Below, piece after piece: positions 24,439 through 32,451 of a stretch of 36,451 bases of DNA. Numbering within the stretch: the stretch's first letter is position 1; every line of letters starts with the position of its first letter. The DNA lies in contig BNBH01000040.1 of NCBI GenBank assembly GCA_014655195.1, forward strand, positions 1 to 36,451, given 5' to 3'. The notes beneath the pieces were generated by a model. That model searched no databases. It was not told where the DNA came from and worked only from the letters and a program-made list of their open reading frames with translations. Position numbers and translations under genes: made by a program. The DNA is from Streptomyces cellulosae (GTDB lineage: Bacteria; Actinomycetota; Actinomycetes; Streptomycetales; Streptomycetaceae).

Positions 24439-24834
24439 AACCCGCAGGGCAAGGGCTACAAGGACGGCGAGCTGTGGCCAGCCATGCAGCGCCCGACCTG
24501 ACGCCCGGACATCCGCGCCGCCGTCATCTCCAAGGCCCGGGTCAACATGCACCGCAAGATGTTGAAAATGGTGGAGTTCACCGGCCTGTACCCGCTGGCG
24601 GTGCTCTCCGACTACATCGTCTACCCCTCACCCGGCCCGAGCCCGCTGGACTTCCTGCCCTACGCGGAGTCCGGCAAGCCCAACCCCGGAGCCTTCCGCC
24701 TCGGGCCCACGCCCGGCCTGGCGAAGCTGGAGGGCGTCCAGTCGATGCAGTGGGCGGTCGACCTGATGAAGCAGGGCCTCAACCCCGCCCGCCACATCAA
24801 GGGCAGCGACGCCGTGCTTGACGAAGGCGAGTAA
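24439..24834 (+). pseudogene. C-terminal remnant of a large actinomycete protein (Tap-like?)
   Basis: Frame 1 reads NPQGKGYKDGELWPAMQRPT, stop, RPDIRAAVISKARVNMHRKM, LKMVEFTGLYPLAVLSDYIV and YPSPGPSPLDFLPY, ending ARHIKGSDAVLDEGE. In-frame stops at 24436 and 24499 and the absent N-terminus show it is broken, although ATG 24547 could start a 95-aa peptide. The AVLSD.IVYPSPGPSPLDF pattern recalls a conserved region of large plasmid or telomere-associated (Tap) proteins of Streptomyces. I hold this identification loosely. Confidence 0.45.
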
Positions 24835-24837
24835 CCG

Positions 24838-25306
24838 TGGCCGCCCACACCACCCCCGGCACCCGCCGCCCGCGGCTGGCGTGGAGAGGGATCGGATGCC
24901 GGACCGCCTCCAGCCGCGCGCGGAGGCCCTGGAGCCTTTCCGCACACGCGGGTGGAACCGCGAGCACCGGCCCCGGACACTGTCCGGTCGTACCGCGCTC
25001 GAGGCATGTCCGGCCGATCCGATGCCGTCTGCGGTGTTCCCGACGCCGGTCTGGGCTTCCTCCCCGGAGACGACGGCCGGATGCGGGAGCTGACGAGTCA
25101 CTGGGAGCATGCCGACTGCACCGGTGCCCTCTATCTCTCGGCGGAACGGTTTCCGGGCGAAGGCGGCCCGCAGTCAGCGCCGCCAGGCCCCTCATTCACT
25201 ATGTGTGACTGTTATTCACTCGCATGGCTACGCCGTAGTGCCGCGTTCTTCACTCGAATGCAGTGTGGGCAGGAGTCTCTCCCCTCACCTCAGAGGAAGA
25301 AGGGTC
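24838..25306. other. Leader region of the hydrolase gene, no supported gene
   Basis: About 470 bases. Plus-strand frames from GTG 24838 and ATG 25003 are open but match nothing I know. The final 110 bases are less GC-rich (tgtgtgactgttattcactc at 25201-25220) and probably hold the promoter of the exported hydrolase. Confidence 0.4.
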
Positions 25307-26290
25307 ATGAAGCACATACGACGCACAGCTGCCCGGAGGGCCCTCCCCCTGGCCGTCCTGCTCCCCGCGGCCGCCTTGATGACCGCCGGTCCCTGCCTGG
25401 CGTCCGAGAGCGGAGGCGGTACGACTCCCACGGGCGCTACGTCCACAGGTGCCAAACCGACAGTTGTACTGGTGCACGGCTATTGGGCGGACGCCTCCGG
25501 CTGGGACCGGATCGTCCAGGCACTGCAGAACCAGGGCTATCCCGTGGTGGCCACCGCCAACCCTCTACGCAGCCTCTCCGGCGACGCCGACTACCTTGCC
25601 GCCCAGCTGAAGGCGATCGAGGGCCCCATCGTCCTGGTCGGCCACTCCTACGGAGGAGCCGTGATCACCAACGCGGCCGCCGGCAACCCCAACGTCGAGT
25701 CCCTCGTCTACATCGCAGGGTTCGCGCCAGACAAAGGCGAGACGGCCTTCCAGCTCGCTGCCAAGTACCCGGGCAGCCGGGTGACCGACGACCCCAACGC
25801 CCCGGTGCCGACCGCCCTGAATGCCGTACCGCTCGGCGGCGACCCCACGAACGTGGACCTGTATCTCAAACCGGAGAAATTCGCTGACGTCTTCCTGAGC
25901 AACCGGCTCGACGCCAGCCGCTCACAGGTACTCGCCGCCACCCAGCGGCCCGCGACCGCCGCCTCCGGCAACGAGCCCACGCAGTCCGTCGCGTGGAAGA
26001 CCATCCCGTCCTGGTATCTCGTCGCCACCGACGACCGCACCATAGGCACCGACAATCTGCGTTTCATGGCGAAGCGGGCCAAGGCCACCACCGTCGAGGT
26101 CAACGCACCGCACGCCGTCATGGAGACCAACCCGGACGACGTCACCAAGCTGATCCTCCAGGCCTCTGGCGACGCTCGGCCGAGCCTTGCCCAGACCGGT
26201 ACCAACGGGCGGACCGCGCTCCTCGGAGGTGCCGCGCTGCTCACCGTCGCCGCTGGCACGGCCATCGTGATCCGCGCCCGCCGCACCTGA
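25307..26290 (+). CDS. Secreted, sortase-anchored alpha/beta hydrolase
   Basis: A 327-aa protein from ATG 25307 with AGAAGG upstream. Residues 1-32 form a signal peptide (KHIRRTAARR, then LPLAVLLPAAALMTAG, cleavage near CLA/SES). A Thr/Gly-rich linker leads to the hydrolase fold: oxyanion HGYW (57-60), nucleophile Ser114 in VGHSYGGAV, and the late His in NAPHAVMETNP. The C-terminus is a wall-sorting signal: LAQTG (294-298), a hydrophobic stretch, then RARRT. LAxTG is the class E sortase site used by Streptomyces, so the enzyme should be displayed on peptidoglycan. The substrate is unknown; esterase activity is plausible for this family. It stands alone, with a hairpin downstream. Confidence 0.88.
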   Translation: MKHIRRTAARRALPLAVLLPAAALMTAGPCLASESGGGTTPTGATSTGAKPTVVLVHGYWADASGWDRIVQALQNQGYPVVATANPLRSLSGDADYLAAQLKAIEGPIVLVGHSYGGAVITNAAAGNPNVESLVYIAGFAPDKGETAFQLAAKYPGSRVTDDPNAPVPTALNAVPLGGDPTNVDLYLKPEKFADVFLSNRLDASRSQVLAATQRPATAASGNEPTQSVAWKTIPSWYLVATDDRTIGTDNLRFMAKRAKATTVEVNAPHAVMETNPDDVTKLILQASGDARPSLAQTGTNGRTALLGGAALLTVAAGTAIVIRARRT

Positions 26291-26337
26291 GGACCACGGA
26301 CGACAGCGGTGCTAAAAGCCCTGAACGGGTAAGCGGG

Positions 26338-26370
26338 GTCCCGCGGGTGACGGTTCGTACCCGCCGGGAC
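26338..26370 (+). terminator. Hairpin after the hydrolase gene
   Basis: GTCCCGCGGGT pairs with ACCCGCCGGGAC with one bulge, around a loop of about 10 bases, 48 bases past the stop. Confidence 0.5.
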
Positions 26371-26895
26371 ACCGCCCACGATGATCTGGTGTGGGTGGGT
26401 GGGGCGTAGGCCGGGACCAGTTGCCCCATCATCCTGCGAGATCACCCCGTGGGTTGTTCTCCGTCGAGGGTGTATCCGTTCATTGCAGCACGCCGTGACC
26501 GGGCCGATCCAGCAGCCTTCCGTTCAGGTTCCATGCCGACGGTCGACTTCCTTGTACTCGTCCACTGTGGGCTTGGACAACTGTGTGCCCGGCCCGTAGA
26601 AGCCACGACTGAGTCTCCCGCCGGGTGGGGGACCAACGAGACGCTGAACGTGAACATGGTGGAGCCGGAGCTGGTGGTGGTCGGCGTCGACGTCGCCCGC
26701 GACAGCGGCGGCCGGTGGAGGCACGCCGCGCGCGGCCACCGGGCGCGCCCCGACGTCGCCCCCCGGGCGAGGCGCCACCGTTCGAACAGTGAGCGCTTTC
26801 AGCGTTGCCTCTCCAGGACGAGGACAGCAATCCGGCACGGCCCCGGCCTCAGCGGAACGACCTGGAACGCCGAAACCTCCATGTCGCACGGGGCC
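26371..26895. other. Gene-poor stretch
   Basis: About 525 bases with only low-complexity Arg/Pro/Gly frames on either strand. Nothing recognisable, and probably degraded sequence joining the hydrolase terminator to a ligase remnant. Confidence 0.45.
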
Positions 26896-27173
26896 CTAGG
26901 GTCGGTCGAGGAGCCGCTCGAACGCCAGCCGTCCGCCTTCCCAGACGATGAGCTCCCCGTCGAGGACTGTACGGTCCGGGAGCTGCGCGGCGGCCGCGCG
27001 CAGTTCGGGGAACGCGTCGGCGAGCGGTGTGCCCTGCCGGGAGCGCGGGACGAGGTTTCCGCGGTTCCAGGACAACTGCGCGCGCCATCCGTCGAACTTC
27101 ACCTCGGCCGCCCATCCCGGGGGAACGGTGGGGCCGGGGCGGCGGCGAGCATCGGCTCAGGCAGGGTCCACAT
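26896..27173 (-). pseudogene. ATP-dependent DNA ligase N-terminal remnant
   Basis: From ATG 27173 the minus strand reads MWTLPEPMLAAAPAPPFP. A one-base shift in the C/G run near 27118 then leads to EVKFDGWRAQLSWNRGNLVP and SRQGTPLADAFPEL, with VLDGELIVWEGGRLAFERLL. EVKFDGWR holds the adenylation lysine (KxDG motif I) and DGELIV is motif III, as in LigC/LigD-type ligases. The sequence ends at LLDRP, so about two thirds of the protein is missing. Confidence 0.82.
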
Positions 27174-27428
27174 GAGCGCGCGCTTCCCCGCAGGGGGTCA
27201 GCCGTCCACATAGCCGAGTTCGGTGTCCGGGCGGCAGTGCGGGCACGACCTCCTCCAGGAAGCGGAGCAGCGCGAGACGCGACGACCCCTTGACATCGCT
27301 CATCATTCGATTCTGCGATGTGCTAGCCACACGGCCACACCCCGTGGAAGGGGGCTCCGACCTCGGGCTGAGCCCGGCGCAGCGAGCCGAGCAGGCCCGG
27401 GCGCCGACCTCGTCGGTCACGGCTCCTG

Positions 27429-27806
27429 CTAGCCAGGTGCGTCGACGAGAGCCTCGAAGTCCCGGGGCAGTTGGGACATCACCTGGCGGAACTCGCCATC
27501 ACTGACCGCGTCCCTCAGGGTGTTCAGTTCCGCCCGTACGCCCTCGCGGGCCTCGTGCGGGCTCACGTCTGCTCGGCTGCTCACGCGATTGATGAACTCT
27601 TCGAGTCCGAAGGACTCGGCCTGCGGAGTGGGAGAGACCAGCGGTTCCTGCAGCGGCTTGGGCAGTTCGGACGCGAGGTCCTCCGCTTCACCCCGGGTGA
27701 GCCGCTCGGCCAGGGTTTCCAGGGTGGCCCGGGTGAGGCGCTCCGCCTTCTCCGGGGGGACAGGGGCACGCCGGTGGATGGTGTCGATGAAGGTGTTGTA
27801 GTCCAT
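27429..27806 (-). CDS. DUF2267 domain protein
   Basis: A 125-aa acidic, wholly helical protein starting MDYNTFIDTIHRRAPVPPEK at ATG 27806. The typical DUF2267 features are two similar halves: the first with AERLTRATLETLAERLTRGE then ASELPKPLQEPL, the second with FINRVSSRADVSPHEAREGV and MSQLPRDFEALVD. The length is usual for the family, whose function is unknown although members often lie near stress-response genes in actinomycetes. It is a cytosolic single-gene unit here. Confidence 0.85.
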   Translation of the reverse strand: MDYNTFIDTIHRRAPVPPEKAERLTRATLETLAERLTRGEAEDLASELPKPLQEPLVSPTPQAESFGLEEFINRVSSRADVSPHEAREGVRAELNTLRDAVSDGEFRQVMSQLPRDFEALVDAPG

Positions 27807-28370
27807 ATGCCGTTCCCTTTCCGAAGCTTTTCAACTGCCTGGCGTGGGACCTGAGGCAGCCGCTGAAGGGGTGCGTCGTGCGTGGAGGGCTGACGCGCGT
27901 CACGCGGTGCGTGCGTCTCAGCAGAAGCCATTTCCATGCTCCGGATGCGGGCCGCACCCTGCCTGCTCCCGACGGGCGGAAATGCGGTGGGCTCCATGGG
28001 CCTCCGAGCACAAGGCAGACGGTTTCCGCCGCGACACAGGGGGCACCGTCGGCGGTCTGCCTGATGCGCGTCAGGGCGCTGTGCCGTTGTTCCCTCGGCC
28101 GGCATGCGTGCGGCGGCCGGCGTGGCGGCCCTCCCAGGTCCCGGCGACGCTCCCCGAGATCGCGGCGGACCTGCGCGCAGCCGCCCGGGCGGTGGGGGCT
28201 GCGCGGCTGGTGCTCGTTTTACTGGCATGTTCACTCATGTGAATCGACCGCCCCACTTGTGTGCCTGGCCCCGCTGTGCACTGCGCAGCCTTGCTGTGCG
28301 GGGTCCACGACCGGGACCCCGGTGGCACACCGTGCCGGCAGACAGCACAACAAGGGGACGCCCTGGAAGT
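27807..28370. other. Gene-poor stretch
   Basis: About 560 bases upstream of the DUF2267 gene. Frames are open on both strands because of GC content, but none has a recognisable motif or good ribosome-binding site. The DUF2267 promoter should lie at its left edge. Confidence 0.45.
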
Positions 28371-28597
28371 ATGGGCACTTGGAGCAAGTGGGAAGACTTC
28401 GGCGGCGCGATCTTGTCGGCGCCGAGCGTGGCGTCACGGACGGAGCGACCGCATAAACGTGGTGGTGGCGTGCGGAACGAGGAACCAGATCGTGCGCCGA
28501 CTGGTACGGCCACGGCGCCCGCTCCCCGCTGTGCGACCACTGCGACAAGGTGGCCGTGCGGAAGTGGGGCGAGCCGCTGCGCGCCGCCCGGGCCTGA
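28371..28597 (+). pseudogene. Mosaic remnant: lectin-like repeat plus Cys-pair protein tail
   Basis: ATG 28371 gives MGTWSKWEDFGGAILSAPSV, a blade of the WSxWEDLGG...SAPSV type seen in PLL/tectonin-like lectins. In a second frame SDRINVVV and GTRNQIVRR continue that pattern. A third frame then gives CADWYGHGARSPLCDHCDKV and RKWGEPLRAARA to TGA at 28597, a Cys-paired tail. Frame changes show decay. No functional product is expected. Confidence 0.35.
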
Positions 28598-28760
28598 GGG
28601 CTGCGAGCACCACGGCCCGGGTAGCTCGCGGCGGGTGTGGGTGGAGCTGCCAGGTGGGACAGAAGGGGGCGCGAGGATGCCCGGCCGGCCCGCAACCGTG
28701 GCTGCCTGACTGGGCTTACGGAGCCCGGTGGATGCGATCAACGCCCGGTGGGCGGCGTCT

Positions 28761-30575
28761 TCAGGCTCCGGTGAATCCGCGTGCCGCGTGTTGCGCGGCC
28801 AGCCGCACCGGTGCGTTCGGGGCGCCGTAACCCCGGTAGGCGCCTTCCCGCTGGACGAGCTCGAAGAAGACCCGGCCGACGGTGTGCGTGTAGCAGTGAC
28901 GGAAGGTGCCCTGCGCGTCGAGGTCGTAGAGGATGCCCAGCTCCTGGTACGTCTCCAGCTCGCCGTCGGCGAACTCGAAGCGGGCCGCGAGGTCGGCGTA
29001 GTAGTTGTCGGGGATCGGCAGCAGCCTGCCCCCGGCCGCACGGTAGGCGCGGGCGGCGCCGACCACGTCGTCGGTGGCCAGCGCGATGTGCTGAGCGTGC
29101 GCGGTGTCGTCGACGGGTGCCGCGCCGACGGTCAGCACGATGCGGACGGCGCCGTCGTCGGTGGTGACGGCGCGGCTGCGCAGCAGGCCGTAGGGGTCGG
29201 CGACGTCCACGCTCTCCTGCGGCCGCAGCCCGAGGACGGCGCGGTGGAAGAGCACCGCTTCGTCGAACTGGTGCCAGGGCTGGGTGAGGGAGAGGTGGTC
29301 GACGCCCCACCCGGCGTCATCGTCGGGAGCGGACCCGGCACCCTCGACGTATCCGAAGTCCGCTCGCCAGTCGGGCAGTCGGGGATGTCCGGTGGCGCAG
29401 AAGAACAGCTCCGTGCCGTCGGGTGCGGCGACCGCTTCCAGCGGGGCGTCCTCGGGACTCCGGCGGCGTGGCAGCACCGGTGCCAGCAGGGCCTCGGCGC
29501 GGTGGGCGGTGGCGGCGGGATCGGGTGTCTCCAGGCCGACGGCGGCCAGCCGGGTGCCCTCGCGGCGCTCGGCCGGTCCGGTGTTGACCAGGATGCGGGC
29601 GTCGCCCCGCTGCCACAGGTCGACGGGCTTGCCCCGGTGCCGTGCGGTCCGGGCGAAGCCCAGCGCGCCGAGCACGGCCGAGACGGGTGCGGCGTCGGGC
29701 GTGACCAGTTCGGCGAAGGCGACCCCGATGGGCGCGGTGGGTGCGGGCGGTGCGGCGGTGCCGACCTGTTCCTGGAGGACCAGCAGCGAGCGCCGGGCGT
29801 CCACGGCGGTGCGCCCGGCGTCGGACTGCCGGAAGACGTCGTTGAAGACTTCCAGGGACAGGGGCCCGGTGTACCCGGCGCGCAGGACGTGCCGCAACAG
29901 TCCGGCGAGGTCGAAGCCGCCCTGGCCGGGGAAGCAGCGGTAGTGGCGGCTCCACTGCAGGAGGTCCATTCCCAGCAGCGGGGCGTCGGCCAGCTGGAGG
30001 AAGAAGATCTTGTCGCCGGGGATGTCCTCGATCCCCTCGATGTCCTTCGGGTCGCCGTACCGGGACAGGATGTGGAAGCTGTCCAGGCAGGTGCCGAGCG
30101 AAGGGTGCCCGGCGGCCTCGACGACGCGCCAGGCGTGGTCGTAGGTGTTGATGTGCCGGCCCCATGCGAGCGCCTCGTAGGCGACGCGGATGCCGTGGTC
30201 CTGGGCCAGGTCGGCCAGCCTGCCGAGTTGCTCGGCGGCGAGGGCGTCGTCGTCCAGGGCTTGCGGGGAGACGTTGGAGCACACCAGGACGGTGTCCGCG
30301 CCGAGCCTGCCCATCAGCTCGAACTTGTGCCGGGCGCGGCGCAGGGCGCGGGCGAAGTCCTCCTCGGGCAGTGCCTCGACGTCCCGCATGGGCTGGTAGA
30401 GGTCGATGGTGAGTCCGAGGTCGGCGCAGCGGGCGCGGATCTCCTCAGGCGTGAGGGGGGAGGCCAGCAGGTCGTTCTCGAAGATCTCGACGCCGTCGAA
30501 GCCGGCCCGGGAGGCGGCCGTGAGCTTTTCGGTGAGGGAGCCGCTGAGGGAGACGGTGGCGATGGACGTGCGCAT
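28761..30575 (-). CDS. quiC: 3-dehydroshikimate dehydratase, QuiC type (TIM barrel + VOC fusion)
   Basis: A 604-aa cytosolic enzyme from ATG 30575 behind AGAGG. It converts 3-dehydroshikimate to protocatechuate. Residues 1-270 are the xylose-isomerase-like barrel: MRTSIATVSLSGSLTEKL, with metal-ligand candidates in VAYEALAWG (Glu), CLDSFHIL (Asp/His), FLQLADAP (Gln) and LSLEVFND (Glu). Residues of about 285-600 form two VOC modules like 4-hydroxyphenylpyruvate dioxygenase, with HLSLTQPWHQFDE, QHIALATDD and FFELVQREGAYRGYG. This fusion is typical of Pseudomonas-type QuiC (about 630 aa). It lies 14 bases after the dehydrogenase stop, in the same operon, and completes the route from quinate/shikimate to protocatechuate. 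Confidence 0.92.
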   Translation of the reverse strand: MRTSIATVSLSGSLTEKLTAASRAGFDGVEIFENDLLASPLTPEEIRARCADLGLTIDLYQPMRDVEALPEEDFARALRRARHKFELMGRLGADTVLVCSNVSPQALDDDALAAEQLGRLADLAQDHGIRVAYEALAWGRHINTYDHAWRVVEAAGHPSLGTCLDSFHILSRYGDPKDIEGIEDIPGDKIFFLQLADAPLLGMDLLQWSRHYRCFPGQGGFDLAGLLRHVLRAGYTGPLSLEVFNDVFRQSDAGRTAVDARRSLLVLQEQVGTAAPPAPTAPIGVAFAELVTPDAAPVSAVLGALGFARTARHRGKPVDLWQRGDARILVNTGPAERREGTRLAAVGLETPDPAATAHRAEALLAPVLPRRRSPEDAPLEAVAAPDGTELFFCATGHPRLPDWRADFGYVEGAGSAPDDDAGWGVDHLSLTQPWHQFDEAVLFHRAVLGLRPQESVDVADPYGLLRSRAVTTDDGAVRIVLTVGAAPVDDTAHAQHIALATDDVVGAARAYRAAGGRLLPIPDNYYADLAARFEFADGELETYQELGILYDLDAQGTFRHCYTHTVGRVFFELVQREGAYRGYGAPNAPVRLAAQHAARGFTGA

Positions 30576-30589
30576 GTCGGTACCTCTTC

Positions 30590-31465
30590 CTACTTCGCGC
30601 CCACGGCGCCGGCCAGGTCGGTGATGTCGGCGAGCATCCGAGCGGCGTCCGCTTCCCGCCCGGTGAACAGCTGGAACGCGTCCGCGGCCTGGAAGACGGC
30701 CATGCCGCCGCCGTCGAGTGTCCTGCAGCCCCGGGCGCGTGCGGTGCGCAGCAGTTCGGTCTCCAGTGGGCGGTAGACGACCTCGGCGACCCACAGCCCG
30801 GGATGGAGAAGTTCGGCGGGCAGCGGCAGCCCGGGGTGTGCGGCCATGCCGGTGGGGGTGGCGTGGACGATGCCGTCGGCGGTGGTCAGCAGCCCGGGGA
30901 GCCGGTCGGCGGCGGCGTGGGCGGCGCGGCCGTGTCCGAAGTGCCGGTTCAGCGAGGCGGCGAGGCCGGCGGCCCGGTCGGGCACGGCATCGACGACAGT
31001 GACGTGGCCGGCGCCGAGGTTGAGCGTGGCGTGGGCCACGGCCGCGCCCGCGCCGCCCGCACCGAGCTGCACGATCCGCTCCAGGGGTGCGTCGGGCAGT
31101 CCGCGGGCGAAGGACGCGGCGAAGCCGGTGACGTCGGTGTTGTGGCCGGTGGTGCGGCCGTCGTCGTCGAACACGACGGTATTGACGGCTCCGAGCGCCT
31201 CCGCCTGCGGAGCGAGGGCGTCCAGGTGCCCGATGACGTGCTGCTTGCACGGGTGGGTGATGTTCAGGCCGTCGAAGCCCAGGTCCCGGGCGGCGCGCAG
31301 CAGGTCGCCCACGGCTTCGGGCGGGACAACGAGGGCGTCGATGTCGATCAGCCGGTACACGTAGCGCAGACCCTGCCGGTCGGCCTCCCGCTCGTGCAGT
31401 GCGGGGCTGAGCGACGGGCCGATGCCGGAACCGATCAGTCCGACGAGATACGAGTCCTTGGCCAC
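30590..31465 (-). CDS. Quinate/shikimate dehydrogenase (AroE family, catabolic type)
   Basis: A 291-aa enzyme from GTG 31465, with AGGAGG about 12 bases upstream. The substrate site has GPSLSPALHE (Ser pair), the catalytic Lys in NITHPCKQHV and Asp in GHNTDVTGF. The nucleotide site is QLGAGGAGAAVAHATLNLG, whose following acidic VVDAV strand favours NAD over NADP. It oxidises shikimate to 3-dehydroshikimate or quinate to 3-dehydroquinate, as QsuD/YdiB-type proteins do. Being first in an operon with a dehydratase, and divergent from a regulator, supports catabolism over aromatic amino-acid synthesis. No dehydroquinase is seen in the window, so quinate use would need one elsewhere. Confidence 0.9.
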   Translation of the reverse strand: MAKDSYLVGLIGSGIGPSLSPALHEREADRQGLRYVYRLIDIDALVVPPEAVGDLLRAARDLGFDGLNITHPCKQHVIGHLDALAPQAEALGAVNTVVFDDDGRTTGHNTDVTGFAASFARGLPDAPLERIVQLGAGGAGAAVAHATLNLGAGHVTVVDAVPDRAAGLAASLNRHFGHGRAAHAAADRLPGLLTTADGIVHATPTGMAAHPGLPLPAELLHPGLWVAEVVYRPLETELLRTARARGCRTLDGGGMAVFQAADAFQLFTGREADAARMLADITDLAGAVGAK

Positions 31466-31507
31466 CGGGGAACGACCTCCTGAACGGCTCGGGCTGGCAC
31501 CCGGGCG

Positions 31508-31532
31508 GTTAATGTACGAACCAGTACGTTAG
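31508..31532. promoter_or_regulatory. Probable TetR operator in the divergent promoter
   Basis: TAATGTAC-N6-GTACGTTA (31510-31531) is a 22-bp interrupted palindrome between the dehydrogenase (minus) and the TetR gene (plus). Length and symmetry are typical of TetR operators, so the regulator probably controls itself and the catabolic genes. Confidence 0.65.
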
Positions 31533-31628
31533 TCATATCAGGAGGTCGCGTCCGACGGGAAGAAGGCAGGGGAAAGTAGGAGCCTTCTACAATCACCGAC
31601 AGGCCCCGCCCGCAGCCGAAGGAACCTG

Positions 31629-32294
31629 ATGACCAGCGTCGACGAACCGGCACGAACCGGCGCGCGCACACGCGACGCCGCCCGCACCCAGGCCGAGATC
31701 CTCGACGTCGCGACGCGGGAGTTCGCCCGGGCCGGCTACGACGGGGCCCGTGTCGACGAGATCGCCGCACAGACCCGCACCACGAAACGGATGATCTACT
31801 ACTACTTCGGCGGCAAGGAACAACTGTTCACGGCCGTGCTGGAGCGGGCGTACGGCGTGATCCGGGAAGCCGAGCAGGAACTCGACGTCGACCACCTGGA
31901 CCCGCTGGCCGCCATCCGGCGCCTGGCCGAACTGACCTTCGACCATCATGAGCGGCACCCCGACTTCATCCGCCTGGTCAGCATCGAGAACATCCACGAC
32001 GCCGCGCACATCGCATCCTCGGAGATGCTGGCCAGCATCGGCTCCCCGGCACTTGACGTGATCCGCCGCATCCTGGAGGAGGGGCAGCGCACCGGCCTTT
32101 TCAGGGCCGACGTCGACGCCGTCGACCTGCACGCCATGATCAGCTCCTTCTGCTTCTTCCGCGTCGCCAACCGGCACACCTTCGGTGCCCTGTTCGGCCG
32201 CGATCTGGTCGCCCCGGAGCAGCGGGAACACTACCGGGCGATGCTGGGCGACATGGTGATCGCCTACCTGACGGCGGAGCGTACGGCGGTCTGA
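31629..32294 (+). CDS. TetR-family transcriptional regulator
   Basis: A 221-aa protein from ATG 31629. The N-terminal HTH is clear: ILDVATREFARAGYDGARVD, EIAAQTRTTKRMIYYYFGGK, then EQLFTAVLERAY. The C-terminal helical domain (LAELTFDHHERHPDFIRLVS and AMISSFCFFRVANRH) should bind the inducer, plausibly shikimate, 3-dehydroshikimate or protocatechuate. It is transcribed away from the dehydrogenase/dehydratase operon and towards the transporter, with palindromes before both. Corynebacterium uses a LysR protein (QsuR) for the same job, so a TetR member is a different solution. GAAGGAACC sits just before the ATG. Confidence 0.9.
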   Translation: MTSVDEPARTGARTRDAARTQAEILDVATREFARAGYDGARVDEIAAQTRTTKRMIYYYFGGKEQLFTAVLERAYGVIREAEQELDVDHLDPLAAIRRLAELTFDHHERHPDFIRLVSIENIHDAAHIASSEMLASIGSPALDVIRRILEEGQRTGLFRADVDAVDLHAMISSFCFFRVANRHTFGALFGRDLVAPEQREHYRAMLGDMVIAYLTAERTAV

Positions 32295-32324
32295 GCCGCC
32301 CGGCAGCGGGGGCGGCGGCACCTC

Positions 32325-32393
32325 TTGACAGGCGGGAAACCTACGCGCAACATCCCTTCCCAGCCGCGACTAACTACCCAGTGGGTTAATTAG
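32325..32393 (+). promoter_or_regulatory. Promoter and operator-like site of the transporter gene
   Basis: TTGACA (32325-32330), 17 bases, CAACAT (32348-32353) form a sigma-70-like promoter. Downstream, ACTAACTACCCAGTGGGTTA (32369-32388) has an ACCCAGTGGGT core and TAAC...GTTA arms. Its ACTAAC.TAC half also occurs, inverted, in the palindrome at 31510, so the same TetR protein may block this promoter. Confidence 0.55.
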
Positions 32394-32451
32394 CGTGCCT
32401 CAACCCCTCCGCTCTCTCCGCCTACGGTGGAGTTTCCCGAAGGAGCACGGC

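Noticed and set aside
27157..27420. Minus-strand 87-codon frame with SSRLALLRFLEEVVPALPP
   Set aside because: No recognised family, no convincing ribosome-binding site, and it runs across the ligase remnant start.
28728..30776. 682-codon plus-strand open frame opposite quiC
   Set aside because: Gly/Val/Asp/Gln-rich antisense shadow created by high third-position GC. The minus strand has clear QuiC motifs and a ribosome-binding site.
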